Shown: piece after piece, positions 43,081 to 52,165 of the stretch
Numbering within the stretch: the stretch's first letter is position 1
How the letters are laid out: the number at the start of each line of letters is the position of its first letter
NCBI RefSeq assembly: GCF_000269605.1
Contig: NZ_AKCI01000001.1
Span: 868,001 to 932,000 of the forward strand
Length of the DNA stretch: 64,000 bases
Direction of reading: 5' to 3'
From: Scardovia wiggsiae F0424
Lineage (GTDB): Bacteria > Actinomycetota > Actinomycetes > Actinomycetales > Bifidobacteriaceae
Position numbers and translations under genes: made by a program
Notes under the pieces: generated by a model
Database searches by the model: none
The model's input: the letters and a program-made list of their open reading frames with translations, nothing else
Told to the model about the DNA's origin: nothing

Positions 43081-43153
43081 AATCTTCCTCTTAACAGCTC
43101 AGTAGCCGAATACTTACAGGCTACCACTGCGATTGGGGAGAAACGCCGTATAC

Positions 43154-44365
43154 TTATTGTCTCCCATAAATCCGTTCCTGATCCTTGACCTCTTTCAGGA
43201 TAAAAGGGTTCCGAGGATCAGCATGCTTTATGTCCGCTGTGGAGTCTTCACTGCTGTATGGGATTGGGTTTGTAAATATTTGTTCATATTCATTAATATC
43301 CAACTTATGCCGCTGGTCCAGAAGCTTTTTATTATGCCGGGCATGCAGCCTGGCCCCAAACCCCGGCTGCAGGATCCCTGTGAACAGTTCCCCGACAGCC
43401 CCGGAACCGTAGGAAAAGAAACCGATCCTGTCCCCCGGATCCAACGACTGGTCGTTATCCAGCAAAGAGAGAAGGCCCAGATAAAGCGATCCCGAATATA
43501 TATTCCCAACTCGACGCGAATATGCAATACTGCTGTGATACCTCTGCTCCAGCTGCCCGCGGGCTTCGCTGCCAACCGTACCGAGGATGGAGGAGAACGC
43601 CTTCATACCCATCTTTGTGTAGGGCAGGTGGAAGCACATAGCAGCAAAATCATCAAGCGTCAGGCCGGCTTCCGCACTGAAACGGTCCCATACCTTACGG
43701 AAAAAACCTATATACTGTTCCGTAGAATACCTGCCGCGGGCAATTGCGGAATCTGCATAGACCGGCCTCCAGAAATCGCTGATACTATGCGAATAAGCTG
43801 TAGTATACGGTTCTATAGCGAGGATATGCGGATCCTCAGAAACAACCATGGCAACCGCCCCGGCCCCCTGGGTCACCTCGCCGGGCGTACCAAGCCCATA
43901 CCGGGCGATATCCGATGCTATCACAAGCGCGCGTTTCCCCGGATGGGTACGCACATAGTCGCACGCAGACATCAGGCCTGCGGTGCCGCCAAAACAGGCT
44001 TCTTTGATCTCAATACAGCGGCACCAGGAGGACAATCCTATAAGGCCATGGATAAATAACGCTGAGGCCTTGCTCGCGTCAACGCCCGATTCCGTGCCCA
44101 CGATAACAAGCCCGATATCATCCGGCTGTGATTGCCGGGGCGGCTGTGCGGAACAGTACTGCGCAGAATAATACAGGACTTTCACAGCTGCCGCCGCACC
44201 CATCGTCACTATATCCTGATTGGAAGGCGCGACCGCCTGTTCATCCTGCCCTATCCCGATACTGTATTTATCAGGATCCACACCGCGTACCTCAGCAAGT
44301 TCTCTGAGGTCAATATAAAAACCGGGCGTATAGAACCCGATCGAATCAATGCCTACGGCTGCCAT
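43154..44365 (-). CDS. mvaS: Hydroxymethylglutaryl-CoA synthase
   Basis: It condenses acetyl-CoA and acetoacetyl-CoA to HMG-CoA, the second step of the mevalonate pathway. The 403-residue protein has GIDSIGFYTPGFYIDLRELA, the nucleophilic cysteine in IEIKEACFGGTAGLMSA, and the catalytic histidine in AMCFHLPYTKMGMKAF. NIYSGSLYLGLLSLL and GDRIGFFSYGSGAVGELF complete the family pattern. Its ATG overlaps the mvaA stop (TAATG), so translation is coupled. It is third in the operon. Confidence 0.94.
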   Translation of the reverse strand: MAAVGIDSIGFYTPGFYIDLRELAEVRGVDPDKYSIGIGQDEQAVAPSNQDIVTMGAAAAVKVLYYSAQYCSAQPPRQSQPDDIGLVIVGTESGVDASKASALFIHGLIGLSSWCRCIEIKEACFGGTAGLMSACDYVRTHPGKRALVIASDIARYGLGTPGEVTQGAGAVAMVVSEDPHILAIEPYTTAYSHSISDFWRPVYADSAIARGRYSTEQYIGFFRKVWDRFSAEAGLTLDDFAAMCFHLPYTKMGMKAFSSILGTVGSEARGQLEQRYHSSIAYSRRVGNIYSGSLYLGLLSLLDNDQSLDPGDRIGFFSYGSGAVGELFTGILQPGFGARLHARHNKKLLDQRHKLDINEYEQIFTNPIPYSSEDSTADIKHADPRNPFILKEVKDQERIYGRQ

Positions 44366-46116
44366 TAGCGGATACCGCCTTCCTCAGGTTCCTCAGATTC
44401 CTCAGGCCTTCTGCTGCCGCGGATATCTGCCAGTATTTCTACCGCAGTTTCAAGATTTTTATCACGCCCCTGAAGAATGCGGCTTACCTGTTCGATCTCA
44501 CTCCCCCGCGCGCCTGCAGCCATAGCGAGTGCATTCGCATGCAACGCCATATGGCCCTGCTGGATACCCGGCCCAGCAAGGGCACGCAAAGCCGCAAGGT
44601 TCTGCACCAGTCCCAGGGAAGCAAGGACACACTGGAACTCCTGCACGGATGGATAGCCGCCGATTTTTTTAGCCAGGCGTGCCATCGGAAGGGCGCCGGA
44701 GGCACCGCCGATGATGCCGACCTGCAGCGGGATACGGATCTCGCCGTACAAATTACCCCTGCTGTTCAGGACCCATTCGCTCAAAGGCATATAACACCCT
44801 GTCCTCGCAGCGAATGCGTGGGCGCCAGCCTCAACTGCGCGCGTATCATTACCGGAAGCAAGCACGGCGGATGAAATGCCGTTCATGATCCCCTTATTGT
44901 GGGTCACCGCACGGTCAGTGTCGATCCGGGCAAGCGCAGACAGCTCCGCAATGCGCCGGGCAATAAGCTCACCGCTGCATGACCGGGTTGCCAGCGTATG
45001 CGGCTGCACTTCTACGCGCGCAGATGCGGCCGAAGCTGCGGGCACGTTATTGCTGAGTATTGCGGTGAGTGCCCTGTATCCCGTCCAGCCTTCCGCTGCA
45101 GCGGCCACAGCTTCGCATATTGTATTCACAATATTGGCGCCCATCGCATCGCACGGGTCAATAATCAGGGAAAGCTTAACAAATCCCTCCGGTCTGCAGC
45201 TACTGCAATCATACGGCTTGCAGCTATTGCAACCACTCGGCCTGCAGCTACTGCCCGGCCTGCTGCCATTCAGGCTGCCACCCGGATCCTCTCTGCCCGC
45301 TAAGCCTTCTCTGCCGGCCGATTCCCCTTCCTTAGGCATTGGGCTGCTGTAGGCCGCCGGTACATCACCGCCAAGTATCTCAACCTTATAGCTGAGCAGG
45401 CCCCCTCCGTACCCGACTATCGAAGGGTGGGCAGCATTGGCCACAGTACGGATATCATCACTATGTGTTTCAAGTATGCGGGCGATCCGCGCAGCCTCAA
45501 TGCCGCCGCGAGCATCACCGGCAGCCCCGCAGCTATTGGCGCCGCTGCCGGCATAACCCTCACCAGCGTCAATAACGCCAGCATCACCGGAACTGCTGCC
45601 GCAGCTGAAAATTATCTCTCCTGTTACGCAATGTGAACCGGCCTGCGCCGCTACTCCCCCATTCGCACGGGCGATCCGCGCCCCGTTGCTGGCCGCAGCA
45701 ACTACGGACGGTTCCTCCGTCACTACAGGCACCTGGTATATTTTGCCGTTAACTTCAAGGTTCCGGACTATACCCATCGGAAGGGCAAACTGCCCTATCT
45801 GGTTTTCTATAAGGTTCCGGGCGGCATCAGCATCCAGCCCTGTAAATCCGGCGATCTCCTGCATATCTTCCGCAGTAATGACGCCTTCCTGCATCAGAAC
45901 CTGCAGGCGGCCCTGAGGGGATAACCGGTAGAATTTAGATCCGCGCATCTCACGCAACTCACGTACTGCGCACCCGCTGCCCGTCTCGCCATCCCCGTGC
46001 ACCTCACGTACTTCGCGCTCCTCGGATCCTCCACGAAACACTGGCTCCCTGCGCTCCCTGCGCACAGCCTGTTCCCCGTGCTGTGCCTGATTATCCGGCT
46101 GTTCCTGCCTGCACAT
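44365..46116 (-). CDS. mvaA: Hydroxymethylglutaryl-CoA reductase with low-complexity insertions
   Basis: It reduces HMG-CoA to mevalonate. Class II landmarks are FYRLSPQGRLQVLMQEGVI, TEEPSVVAAASNGARIAR (catalytic Glu), DAMGANIVNTICEAV, THNKGIMNGISSAV (Lys) with GNDTRAVEAGAHAFA (Asp), and GHMALHANALAMAAG (His). At 583 residues it is ~150 longer than usual: a Glu/Arg-rich N-terminal extension of 57 residues, a Gly/Ala/Cys-rich insertion after VTGEIIFSCGSSSG, and a Cys-rich octapeptide repeat before FVKLSLIIDP. All catalytic residues are kept. The start overlaps the thiolase stop (TGATG); MRGSKFYRL at 45945 is an alternative. Confidence 0.93.
   Translation of the reverse strand: MCRQEQPDNQAQHGEQAVRRERREPVFRGGSEEREVREVHGDGETGSGCAVRELREMRGSKFYRLSPQGRLQVLMQEGVITAEDMQEIAGFTGLDADAARNLIENQIGQFALPMGIVRNLEVNGKIYQVPVVTEEPSVVAAASNGARIARANGGVAAQAGSHCVTGEIIFSCGSSSGDAGVIDAGEGYAGSGANSCGAAGDARGGIEAARIARILETHSDDIRTVANAAHPSIVGYGGGLLSYKVEILGGDVPAAYSSPMPKEGESAGREGLAGREDPGGSLNGSRPGSSCRPSGCNSCKPYDCSSCRPEGFVKLSLIIDPCDAMGANIVNTICEAVAAAAEGWTGYRALTAILSNNVPAASAASARVEVQPHTLATRSCSGELIARRIAELSALARIDTDRAVTHNKGIMNGISSAVLASGNDTRAVEAGAHAFAARTGCYMPLSEWVLNSRGNLYGEIRIPLQVGIIGGASGALPMARLAKKIGGYPSVQEFQCVLASLGLVQNLAALRALAGPGIQQGHMALHANALAMAAGARGSEIEQVSRILQGRDKNLETAVEILADIRGSRRPEESEEPEEGGIR
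45190..45261 (-). repeat. 24-bp tandem repeat within mvaA (Cys-rich octapeptides)
   Basis: There are three units of 24 bp (45190-45213, 45214-45237, 45238-45261), each beginning CGG(T/C)(C/T)TGCAGCTA. On the coding strand they give SSCRPEG-type octapeptides with two cysteines per unit (SSCRPSGC, NSCKPYDC). They lie in an insertion outside the conserved HMG-CoA reductase core. Confidence 0.85.
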
Positions 46117-47495
46117 CAGCGGTCTGTCCCGTCAGCCATCCGGACCTGCATTGCCACACCGATACCGCCGCCGACACATAAAGCGGCAACACCTGTCGCC
46201 TTTTTACGCGCGCGCAGCGCATACAGCAGAGTCACCAGGATACGCGCCCCGGATGCGCCCAAAGGATGCCCCAGGGCAATAGCCCCTCCATTAACATTCA
46301 ACTTATTTTCAGGGATCTCCAGCTGATCCATGACTGCAATACTCTGTGACGCGAATGCTTCATTTATTTCAAACAGGTCGATATCCTCAATAGCTGAATG
46401 CGTATTACGGAGCATCCTTTCAATCACGCGCTTAGGCGCATAACCCATAAAATCAGGGTCGATACCGCCTTCCGCGTAGCCTGATATCTCAGCCAGATAA
46501 CTAATGCCGCGCTCTATGGCAAGGTCTTTGCGCATAAGCACCAGCGCAGCGGCACCGTCATTGATGCCGCTGGCATTGCCGGCAGTTACCGTACCCCGAG
46601 CCTGCACAGTATCAGCGGGACCTGCAGTATCAGTATCCTGCGCTGTACCCGCATTATCCGGAAAACCAGAATCACCACGTCCAGCCTCCCCACGTCCGGG
46701 CTCACCGCGTCCATTCTTGCCATACCCGAGTTCACCGCAGCCGGAACCGCCGGATCCTGCTGCCGCACAGCCAGGCTTCACGAAAACCGTCCGCAGGCGG
46801 CCAAGCTTCTCCATATCAGTATCGTCACGCGGGCCGTCATCCTTGTCAACAAGAATGCTGTGATCGCCGGTATGTCCGGCGGGAACAGGGACAGGGGCTA
46901 TCTCTTCATCAAAAGCGCCGCTGAGCTGGGCATTCACAGCTTTGATGTGGGACCCCAGGGCAAATTCATCCTGCTGCCGGCGTGTTATCCCGAAAGTTTT
47001 CGCCACATTCTCAGCAGTCATCCCCATAGGCTGACCTGTGAAAGCATCAGAAAGCCCGTCCCGGAATATCCCGTCAACGAACTCCACACTCCCGTATTTA
47101 TGCCCGGACCGCATATCCGGGGCATAGTAAGGGGTATTGCTCATGCTTTCCGTACCGCCGACAAGGACGGTATCGGCATCGCCCAGCAGGATCGCAGCCT
47201 GCCCCATACGCACAGCTTTAAGCCCTGATCCGCATACTTCATTCACCGTCATAGCAGTGCTGGAAGTATCCATACCTGACTGCAGCGCAATCTGCCGTGC
47301 TATATTCTGCCCATTATTCGCCTGAAGCACATTGCCGAAAATCGACTGGCCGATATCAGAGGCGCTGATCCCCGAACGCCGGATCGCTGCCTTTGCAGCT
47401 ATCGTGCCCAGTTCCACAGCCGTGACCGATGATAACGATCCGTTAAGGGTACCGATCGGCGTGCGCGCGGCACTGACAATCACAACTTCAGCCAT
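46116..47495 (-). CDS. Acetyl-CoA acetyltransferase (thiolase) with insertion
   Basis: It makes acetoacetyl-CoA from two acetyl-CoA for the mevalonate pathway. The 459-residue protein has the nucleophilic cysteine in TVNEVCGSGLKAVRMG, then NASGINDGAAALVLMRK, the histidine in NGGAIALGHPLGASGARI, and the second cysteine in AALCVGGGIGVAMQVR. Between about residues 245 and 310 an insertion of ~65 residues rich in Gly/Arg/Glu (GYGKNGRGEPGRGEAGRGDS) makes it longer than the ~393 of the family. AGGTGA lies before the ATG. It is first in the operon with mvaA and mvaS. Confidence 0.94.
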   Translation of the reverse strand: MAEVVIVSAARTPIGTLNGSLSSVTAVELGTIAAKAAIRRSGISASDIGQSIFGNVLQANNGQNIARQIALQSGMDTSSTAMTVNEVCGSGLKAVRMGQAAILLGDADTVLVGGTESMSNTPYYAPDMRSGHKYGSVEFVDGIFRDGLSDAFTGQPMGMTAENVAKTFGITRRQQDEFALGSHIKAVNAQLSGAFDEEIAPVPVPAGHTGDHSILVDKDDGPRDDTDMEKLGRLRTVFVKPGCAAAGSGGSGCGELGYGKNGRGEPGRGEAGRGDSGFPDNAGTAQDTDTAGPADTVQARGTVTAGNASGINDGAAALVLMRKDLAIERGISYLAEISGYAEGGIDPDFMGYAPKRVIERMLRNTHSAIEDIDLFEINEAFASQSIAVMDQLEIPENKLNVNGGAIALGHPLGASGARILVTLLYALRARKKATGVAALCVGGGIGVAMQVRMADGTDR

Positions 47496-47534
47496 ACTTC
47501 ACCTAAAAACTGTCACAGGTCAAAATCCATAATA

Positions 47535-47553
47535 CTTGATACGGGATATCAAG
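47535..47553. promoter_or_regulatory. Palindrome upstream of the mevalonate operon
   Basis: CTTGATA-CGGGA-TATCAAG, 7-bp perfect arms around 5 nt, lies 40 bp before the thiolase start in the divergent gap to the aldo/keto reductase. It shares the TGATA...TATCA core with the palindrome at 47656 and could be an operator for the same dimeric regulator. Confidence 0.5.
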
Positions 47554-47655
47554 TTTATCTGGATTTATATAATACTCTCAGCCATTTAATTTTTCAGCAC
47601 AATAGTTTTACGCTGCAGGCAGGCACATCCTTACGGCAGTATAATAAGGACATAT

Positions 47656-47676
47656 CTGATACCAGGACGGTATCAG
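47656..47676. promoter_or_regulatory. Palindrome upstream of the aldo/keto reductase
   Basis: CTGATACC-AGGAC-GGTATCAG, 8-bp perfect arms around 5 nt, sits 10 nt downstream of a TATAAT (47640-47645) and just before the AAAGGAG ribosome-binding site. Position suits a repressor operator. Confidence 0.55.
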
Positions 47677-47703
47677 CACCGGCAGCCATCTAAAGGAGCA
47701 CAC

Positions 47704-48756
47704 ATGGACCTGACCCCACGCTATAACGCAGACGATAACCGCTATGATGGCCGCATGCCTTACTCCCGCTGCGGGAAGACCGGGCTGAAAATGCCGCAGG
47801 TCTCTCTTGGTTTATGGCATAATTTCGGTGATATCTCTGATTTTGCTGTTATGCGTCAGATGTGCCGGACGGCATTTGATGCAGGGATCACCCAGTTTGA
47901 CCTTGCCAATAATTACGGTCCGGAGTACGGGGCGGCCGAACGCAATTTCGGGAAGATCATGGCAATGGACCTTAAACCTTACCGTGACGAGATGCTGGTC
48001 ACTACAAAGGCCGGTTTTGATATGTGGCCGGGACCGTATGGCGACTGCGGGTCACGCAAATACCTGCTGGCGAGCCTTGACCAGTCCCTCGGCCGTTTAG
48101 GACTGGACTACGTTGATATCTTTTACAGTCACCGCATGGATCCCGATACTCCCCTTGAGGAAACAATGGGCGCACTCGCGCAGGCTGTCAGCTCAGGCAA
48201 AGCACTATATGCAGGAATATCCAATTACGATGCTGCACATACCAGGGAGGCAGCAGCACTGCTGAAGAGGCTGCACACGCCGTTCGTCATCAACCAGGTG
48301 AGGTATAACATTTTCGACAGGCATATTGAGAATGACGGCACTGAAGAAGATATCCGCCGGGGCGGGCTCAAAGCGGCGGCACAGGAAGCAGGGATCAGCC
48401 TGGCTGTGTATTCCCCGCTGGCGCAGGGGCTTCTTACCGACCGCTATCTGGATGGTATACCTGCTGACAGCCGGGCAGGCCATGATCCGAGGTTCCTGCA
48501 TGAAAGCGATATCCGGCTGCGCCATAACCAGATACTCCAGCTCAATGATATAGCGCGCAGCCGCGGGCAAAGCCTGGCGCAGATGGCATTATCATGGGTG
48601 CTGCGAGATGGACCGGAGGGCCCCGTGAGCACGGTGATCATTGGCGCATCCAGGCCTTCACAGATACTCGACTGCGCTAAAGCAGTTTCACAGACGGCTT
48701 TCAGCGATGATGAACTGGCAGCAATAGACAGAATAGCGCCAAAATCTGCCAGTTAG
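47704..48756 (+). CDS. Aldo/keto reductase (YghZ/MgrA-like)
   Basis: The 350-residue protein is an NADPH-dependent reductase of the AKR fold: MPYSRCGKTGLKMPQVSLGL, then FDLANNYGPEYGAAERNFG with the catalytic Asp and Tyr, VTTKAGFDMWPGPYGDCGSR with the Lys, and VDIFYSHRMDPDTPLEET with the His. The GPYGDxGSRKYL motif points to the L-glyceraldehyde-3-phosphate reductase/YghZ branch. AAAGGAG lies 6 nt before the ATG. It is divergent from the mevalonate operon with palindromes between; substrate unknown. Confidence 0.9.
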   Translation: MDLTPRYNADDNRYDGRMPYSRCGKTGLKMPQVSLGLWHNFGDISDFAVMRQMCRTAFDAGITQFDLANNYGPEYGAAERNFGKIMAMDLKPYRDEMLVTTKAGFDMWPGPYGDCGSRKYLLASLDQSLGRLGLDYVDIFYSHRMDPDTPLEETMGALAQAVSSGKALYAGISNYDAAHTREAAALLKRLHTPFVINQVRYNIFDRHIENDGTEEDIRRGGLKAAAQEAGISLAVYSPLAQGLLTDRYLDGIPADSRAGHDPRFLHESDIRLRHNQILQLNDIARSRGQSLAQMALSWVLRDGPEGPVSTVIIGASRPSQILDCAKAVSQTAFSDDELAAIDRIAPKSAS

Positions 48757-48775
48757 GCATCAGTCTGGATATTTA

Positions 48776-50086
48776 TCAGCTGACAGATGCGCTGCTTCCC
48801 GCATCAGCACTGCCGTCGGCACCGCTGATAACGCCGCTTCCAGTTTCGCTGCCAGCAGCAGAAGATGCATCAGATACAGAAGCCGATGATACCGCTTCTG
48901 CGCCGCTATCCTGTGTACCGGAACCGCTTACAGAAGCACTTGACGCAGCATCAGCTTTACCGGCGTTTCCATCCGGGACCAGCTTCTGCCCTGTCCTCTT
49001 TATATATGCTTCGACAACAGGCCACACATCAAGCACCCACTCGTTGACACCGCGGTAACGCCCGTCAGCATCACGCATCGCCTTATAATAATGCATTATA
49101 TACTTAGAATTTACTTTATTCCCAGGCACAGGCATCGACACCAGGTCTGTTTTGCCTGTACGGAGCGCATGGATCACACGTTTGACTCCGGGGATAGCAC
49201 GCTCCGGATGCACAACAGACATAGGGTCGCCCGTCTGCTCCTGTTCACGCGGGGCAAGCATTTTATCCGACGGCAGGTTATGGTTGTAGTAGATGAACTG
49301 ATTATTGTCATCAGCGTACGTCAGCTCCATCGGCATAGTGTTGAGGAACCAGTTAAGCTGATCAACAGTAAGGATACCTCTGTCAAGAACAACATAATCA
49401 CTGCCACGCGCAGCACCGGTCTTCTCAGCTGCCTGTTCCACCCAGTCATCAGCAGTCATATCGACATCTTCAACTGTCGTATCAATAACTGAGCTTGCAG
49501 TAAGGTCCTCATCGTCAACCTCACTGCGTGCATCACCGCTCATAGCCCTCATGACCTTCACCCAGGTAACAAATTTCTGCATAACGCTTGTCAGGAATGC
49601 GACGGTGCCTTCATCTTTCAGATTGCCGTTCTCATTAAAAGCAGTAAGGGCATTGCCAAGCAGGAATTCATCGCTGGGCATTACAACAGCATTCACCCCG
49701 GGGGATTCGAGTATCTGGCGGACATCCAGCTGCGCACGCGAAGACCCCTGGTCCGTCCACGAAGCACCAACAAGAAGGACCGGCTTGCCCTCAAACGGAT
49801 GTATCTTATATGACATCCATTCAATAATGCTTTTAAGCGCAGCAGTTGTAGTGTGGTCATGCTCGGGGGTCGCGATAATAACGCCGTCGGAATTGCTGAT
49901 CTTTGCTGCCAGATACTGGATTATCTCGCTGTCCGTCTGGTCATCGGACTCATTGAACATGGGTACCTGCGAAATATCAAGGATATCAATGTCAGCCATG
50001 TTCCTGAACCTGTTCGCCATGAACATCAGCAGTTTCGTATTATACGAACCCTTATCTATAGATCCGCTGATCGCCGCAAATTTCAT
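48776..50086 (-). CDS. NADPH-dependent FMN reductase fused to a PAS-like domain
   Basis: The 436-residue protein has three parts. Residues 1-170 are a flavodoxin-like FMN reductase ([59 protein letters not shown]). After an acidic linker, about 230-365 form a PAS_10/DUF438-type sensor-like domain ([40 protein letters not shown]). The last ~65 residues are a Ser/Ala/Gly repeat tail (SSASVS three times). AAGGAG precedes the ATG. Together with the next FMN reductase and ApbE it forms a flavin-handling cluster, as known beside fumarate reductases in lactobacilli; no such reductase is here. Confidence 0.85.
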   Translation of the reverse strand: MKFAAISGSIDKGSYNTKLLMFMANRFRNMADIDILDISQVPMFNESDDQTDSEIIQYLAAKISNSDGVIIATPEHDHTTTAALKSIIEWMSYKIHPFEGKPVLLVGASWTDQGSSRAQLDVRQILESPGVNAVVMPSDEFLLGNALTAFNENGNLKDEGTVAFLTSVMQKFVTWVKVMRAMSGDARSEVDDEDLTASSVIDTTVEDVDMTADDWVEQAAEKTGAARGSDYVVLDRGILTVDQLNWFLNTMPMELTYADDNNQFIYYNHNLPSDKMLAPREQEQTGDPMSVVHPERAIPGVKRVIHALRTGKTDLVSMPVPGNKVNSKYIMHYYKAMRDADGRYRGVNEWVLDVWPVVEAYIKRTGQKLVPDGNAGKADAASSASVSGSGTQDSGAEAVSSASVSDASSAAGSETGSGVISGADGSADAGSSASVS

Positions 50087-50191
50087 ATAAACTCCTTATG
50101 TGTATAGATATCCTGGGATATCTGCTTTCCCTTATTTTTCCGTTATTTCCAAACTTATTACGCCGGGTACACGACACTTCGCATATGGACC

Positions 50192-50857
50192 CTATGCTGC
50201 ATCCTCCGCAGAAGATCCGCGTGCAGAACGCCATTCATCATAGACCGGTGAATCCGGGGATGAAACATACGCATACCGTTTCATATCTTCCTGCTCATAC
50301 TGCCGCGGCGAAACGCTGCCTGCAGCAGAAGCAAGCTCTATAAAAGAATCAACCATAGAATCCAGCTTGGCTGTCAGTTTTCCATCCTTAAGCTGGCCGT
50401 TATCATCAAAAGCCTGCAGCGAATGGTCAACCAGGAATTCCGAACTTGGCAGGACAAAAGCATGAAGCTCAGGGGCATCCAGCATACGGCGCAGATGCAG
50501 CTGCGCGCGCGAAGTCCCAAGGGTGCCGAAAGAAGCCCCCACTATAAGGACCGGCTTGTTATAAAACGGATGGATGCCGTAAGACAGCCATTCCAGCGCA
50601 TTCATAAGCACAGCAGGGACTGAATGGTCATACTCCGGCGTTGAAATAATAACGCCGTCACTGCTGGAGATCGCCTGCGCCAGATCCAGGACACACTGAG
50701 GGACCTCCGGTTCCGGCACCTTTGAATACACAGGGAGCCCTGATATATCAAGTACCTCTATATCAGCTTTATACGAGTACCGGCTCCGGATAAACTCAAT
50801 TAACATGCGGTTCGTAGAGCCGATCTTATTCGTTCCCGCAATCGCAACAAACTTCAA
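50192..50857 (-). CDS. NADPH-dependent FMN reductase
   Basis: The 221-residue flavodoxin-like reductase starts at TTG (LKFVAIAGTNKIGSTNRMLI in sense) with GGAGG 8 nt upstream. It has SDGVIISTPEYDHSVPAVLM and VLIVGASFGTLGTSRAQLHL, the flavin and nicotinamide loops. It is paralogous to the N-terminal half of the next gene (48776-50086) and lies between it and ApbE on the same strand. It probably reduces FMN or a flavoprotein with NADPH in the cytosol. Confidence 0.88.
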   Translation of the reverse strand: MKFVAIAGTNKIGSTNRMLIEFIRSRYSYKADIEVLDISGLPVYSKVPEPEVPQCVLDLAQAISSSDGVIISTPEYDHSVPAVLMNALEWLSYGIHPFYNKPVLIVGASFGTLGTSRAQLHLRRMLDAPELHAFVLPSSEFLVDHSLQAFDDNGQLKDGKLTAKLDSMVDSFIELASAAGSVSPRQYEQEDMKRYAYVSSPDSPVYDEWRSARGSSAEDAA

Positions 50858-50959
50858 ACTATACCTCCGTAAACGCCGTTGTATAGTACCGCACCAGGGT
50901 ACTGTACACTGATATCACACTGCGATTCTACTAAAGACCTCTGGAAATGCGGGCGGCTG

Positions 50960-51979
50960 TTATCGCTGCCCATATCTTTTGACCGTGCCATACCGGTCAA
51001 CGGTAATAACTGAGATCCCGCTCAGCTCATCGGCAATACGCCTTATCACGCTCGCGGAAGCACCGAAAAGGACGGTAGTCCACAGTTCGCAGGTCACAGA
51101 GCGCCCGGCCAGCACGGTTATTGACGCCATATCGGACGTGACGGGATATCCCGTAACAGGGCTGATAATATGATGATACGTTCTGCCTCCCGCTGTGAGT
51201 TTCCTCTGGTAAATGCCCGAAGTCACTGCAGACCCGTCCGCAACGTGTACAATACGGCAATAATTGCCGAGGCTTCCGGCCGGATCCTGGATGCCGATAT
51301 TCCATGCCCTGCCTTCCGGGTTCTTCCCGACTGTAATAATATTCCCGCCAAAATCCAGCAATGCAGACGATACGCCGCATTCCCTTAACCGGTCAGCAAT
51401 AATATCCCCTATATACCCTTTTGCCAGCGACCCCAGGTCAATCTCCATGCCTTCATGCGCAAGGAAAACAGTATGCCGGGCATCATCCAGGATTATATCG
51501 GAAGGATCCGTGAGGCTCAGGCGTTCCCTGACAGCACGGCCATCCGGCACGGCTGCATCGGAGAACCCGATATGCCATAGCTTCACTACCGGCCCTATTG
51601 CAATATTGAGATTGCTCCCGGGGATCCTGCTATACGTTTTTCCCAGGGAGATAAGGCTGTAAAGTTCAGGCTGCACTTCAACAGCTGCGCGGCCGGCATT
51701 CTTATTGACGCGCATAAGGTCTGAGCTGCCGCTGTTTGCGCTGAACATGTGCTCATAGTGGCGGACCAGCCGCTCAGAATCATCAAGGAGCCCATCTGCG
51801 CGATCCTGCGTTTCAGCCGCTATCTGTATACGGACCGTTGTCCCCATTGCGCGGAAAGCCCGGGACCGGACAGACGCGAGCCCAGCGGGGCCAGAGGATC
51901 CCGCTGGATCCGTTGCATCCGATAACCGGACTGGATGCGACGTCCCTATACCCATAACCGTTAACTGTACTATATGCAC
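50960..51979 (-). CDS. apbE: FAD:protein FMN transferase
   Basis: It covalently attaches FMN to Thr/Ser of target flavoproteins. The 339-residue protein contains RAFRAMGTTVRIQIAAETQD, DLGSLAKGYIGDIIADRL, ALLDFGGNIITVGKNPEG and TYHHIISPVTGYPVTSD, the known ApbE landmarks. No signal peptide or lipobox is seen, unlike many ApbE proteins, so it may act in the cytosol. The start is a GTG at 51979, 6 nt after a short frame; a methionine further in (MGTTVR) is an alternative. No obvious target with a flavinylation motif is nearby. Confidence 0.9.
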   Translation of the reverse strand: MHIVQLTVMGIGTSHPVRLSDATDPAGSSGPAGLASVRSRAFRAMGTTVRIQIAAETQDRADGLLDDSERLVRHYEHMFSANSGSSDLMRVNKNAGRAAVEVQPELYSLISLGKTYSRIPGSNLNIAIGPVVKLWHIGFSDAAVPDGRAVRERLSLTDPSDIILDDARHTVFLAHEGMEIDLGSLAKGYIGDIIADRLRECGVSSALLDFGGNIITVGKNPEGRAWNIGIQDPAGSLGNYCRIVHVADGSAVTSGIYQRKLTAGGRTYHHIISPVTGYPVTSDMASITVLAGRSVTCELWTTVLFGASASVIRRIADELSGISVITVDRYGTVKRYGQR

Positions 51980-51985
51980 TAAAAG

Positions 51986-52165
51986 TCACCCGAATTCCGC
52001 ATAAATACCGGGGCCCTGCTCCTTCACACCGCTGCAGGAAGAGCCGATCACAATAGCCGGATTCTCCTGCCTATCCATACCCGTAAGCGTATACAGGCCG
52101 GCCGCAATAGTTATGCCAAAACAGTTCTTATAGAAAACGCGATCCCTTTCCACATCGCTGCTCAA
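51986..52165 (-). CDS. Short frame upstream of apbE, possible gene remnant
   Basis: A TTG at 52165 opens a 59-residue frame containing FYKNCFGITIAAGLYTLTGM, DRQENPAIVIGSSCSGVKEQ and GPGIYAEFG, ending 6 nt before the apbE start. The composition is protein-like. It could be the C-terminal remnant of a larger flavoprotein that once preceded apbE, or a small gene of its own; no ribosome-binding site is seen. The rest of the gap (52166-52548) holds nothing I recognise. Confidence 0.35.
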   Translation of the reverse strand: MSSDVERDRVFYKNCFGITIAAGLYTLTGMDRQENPAIVIGSSCSGVKEQGPGIYAEFG

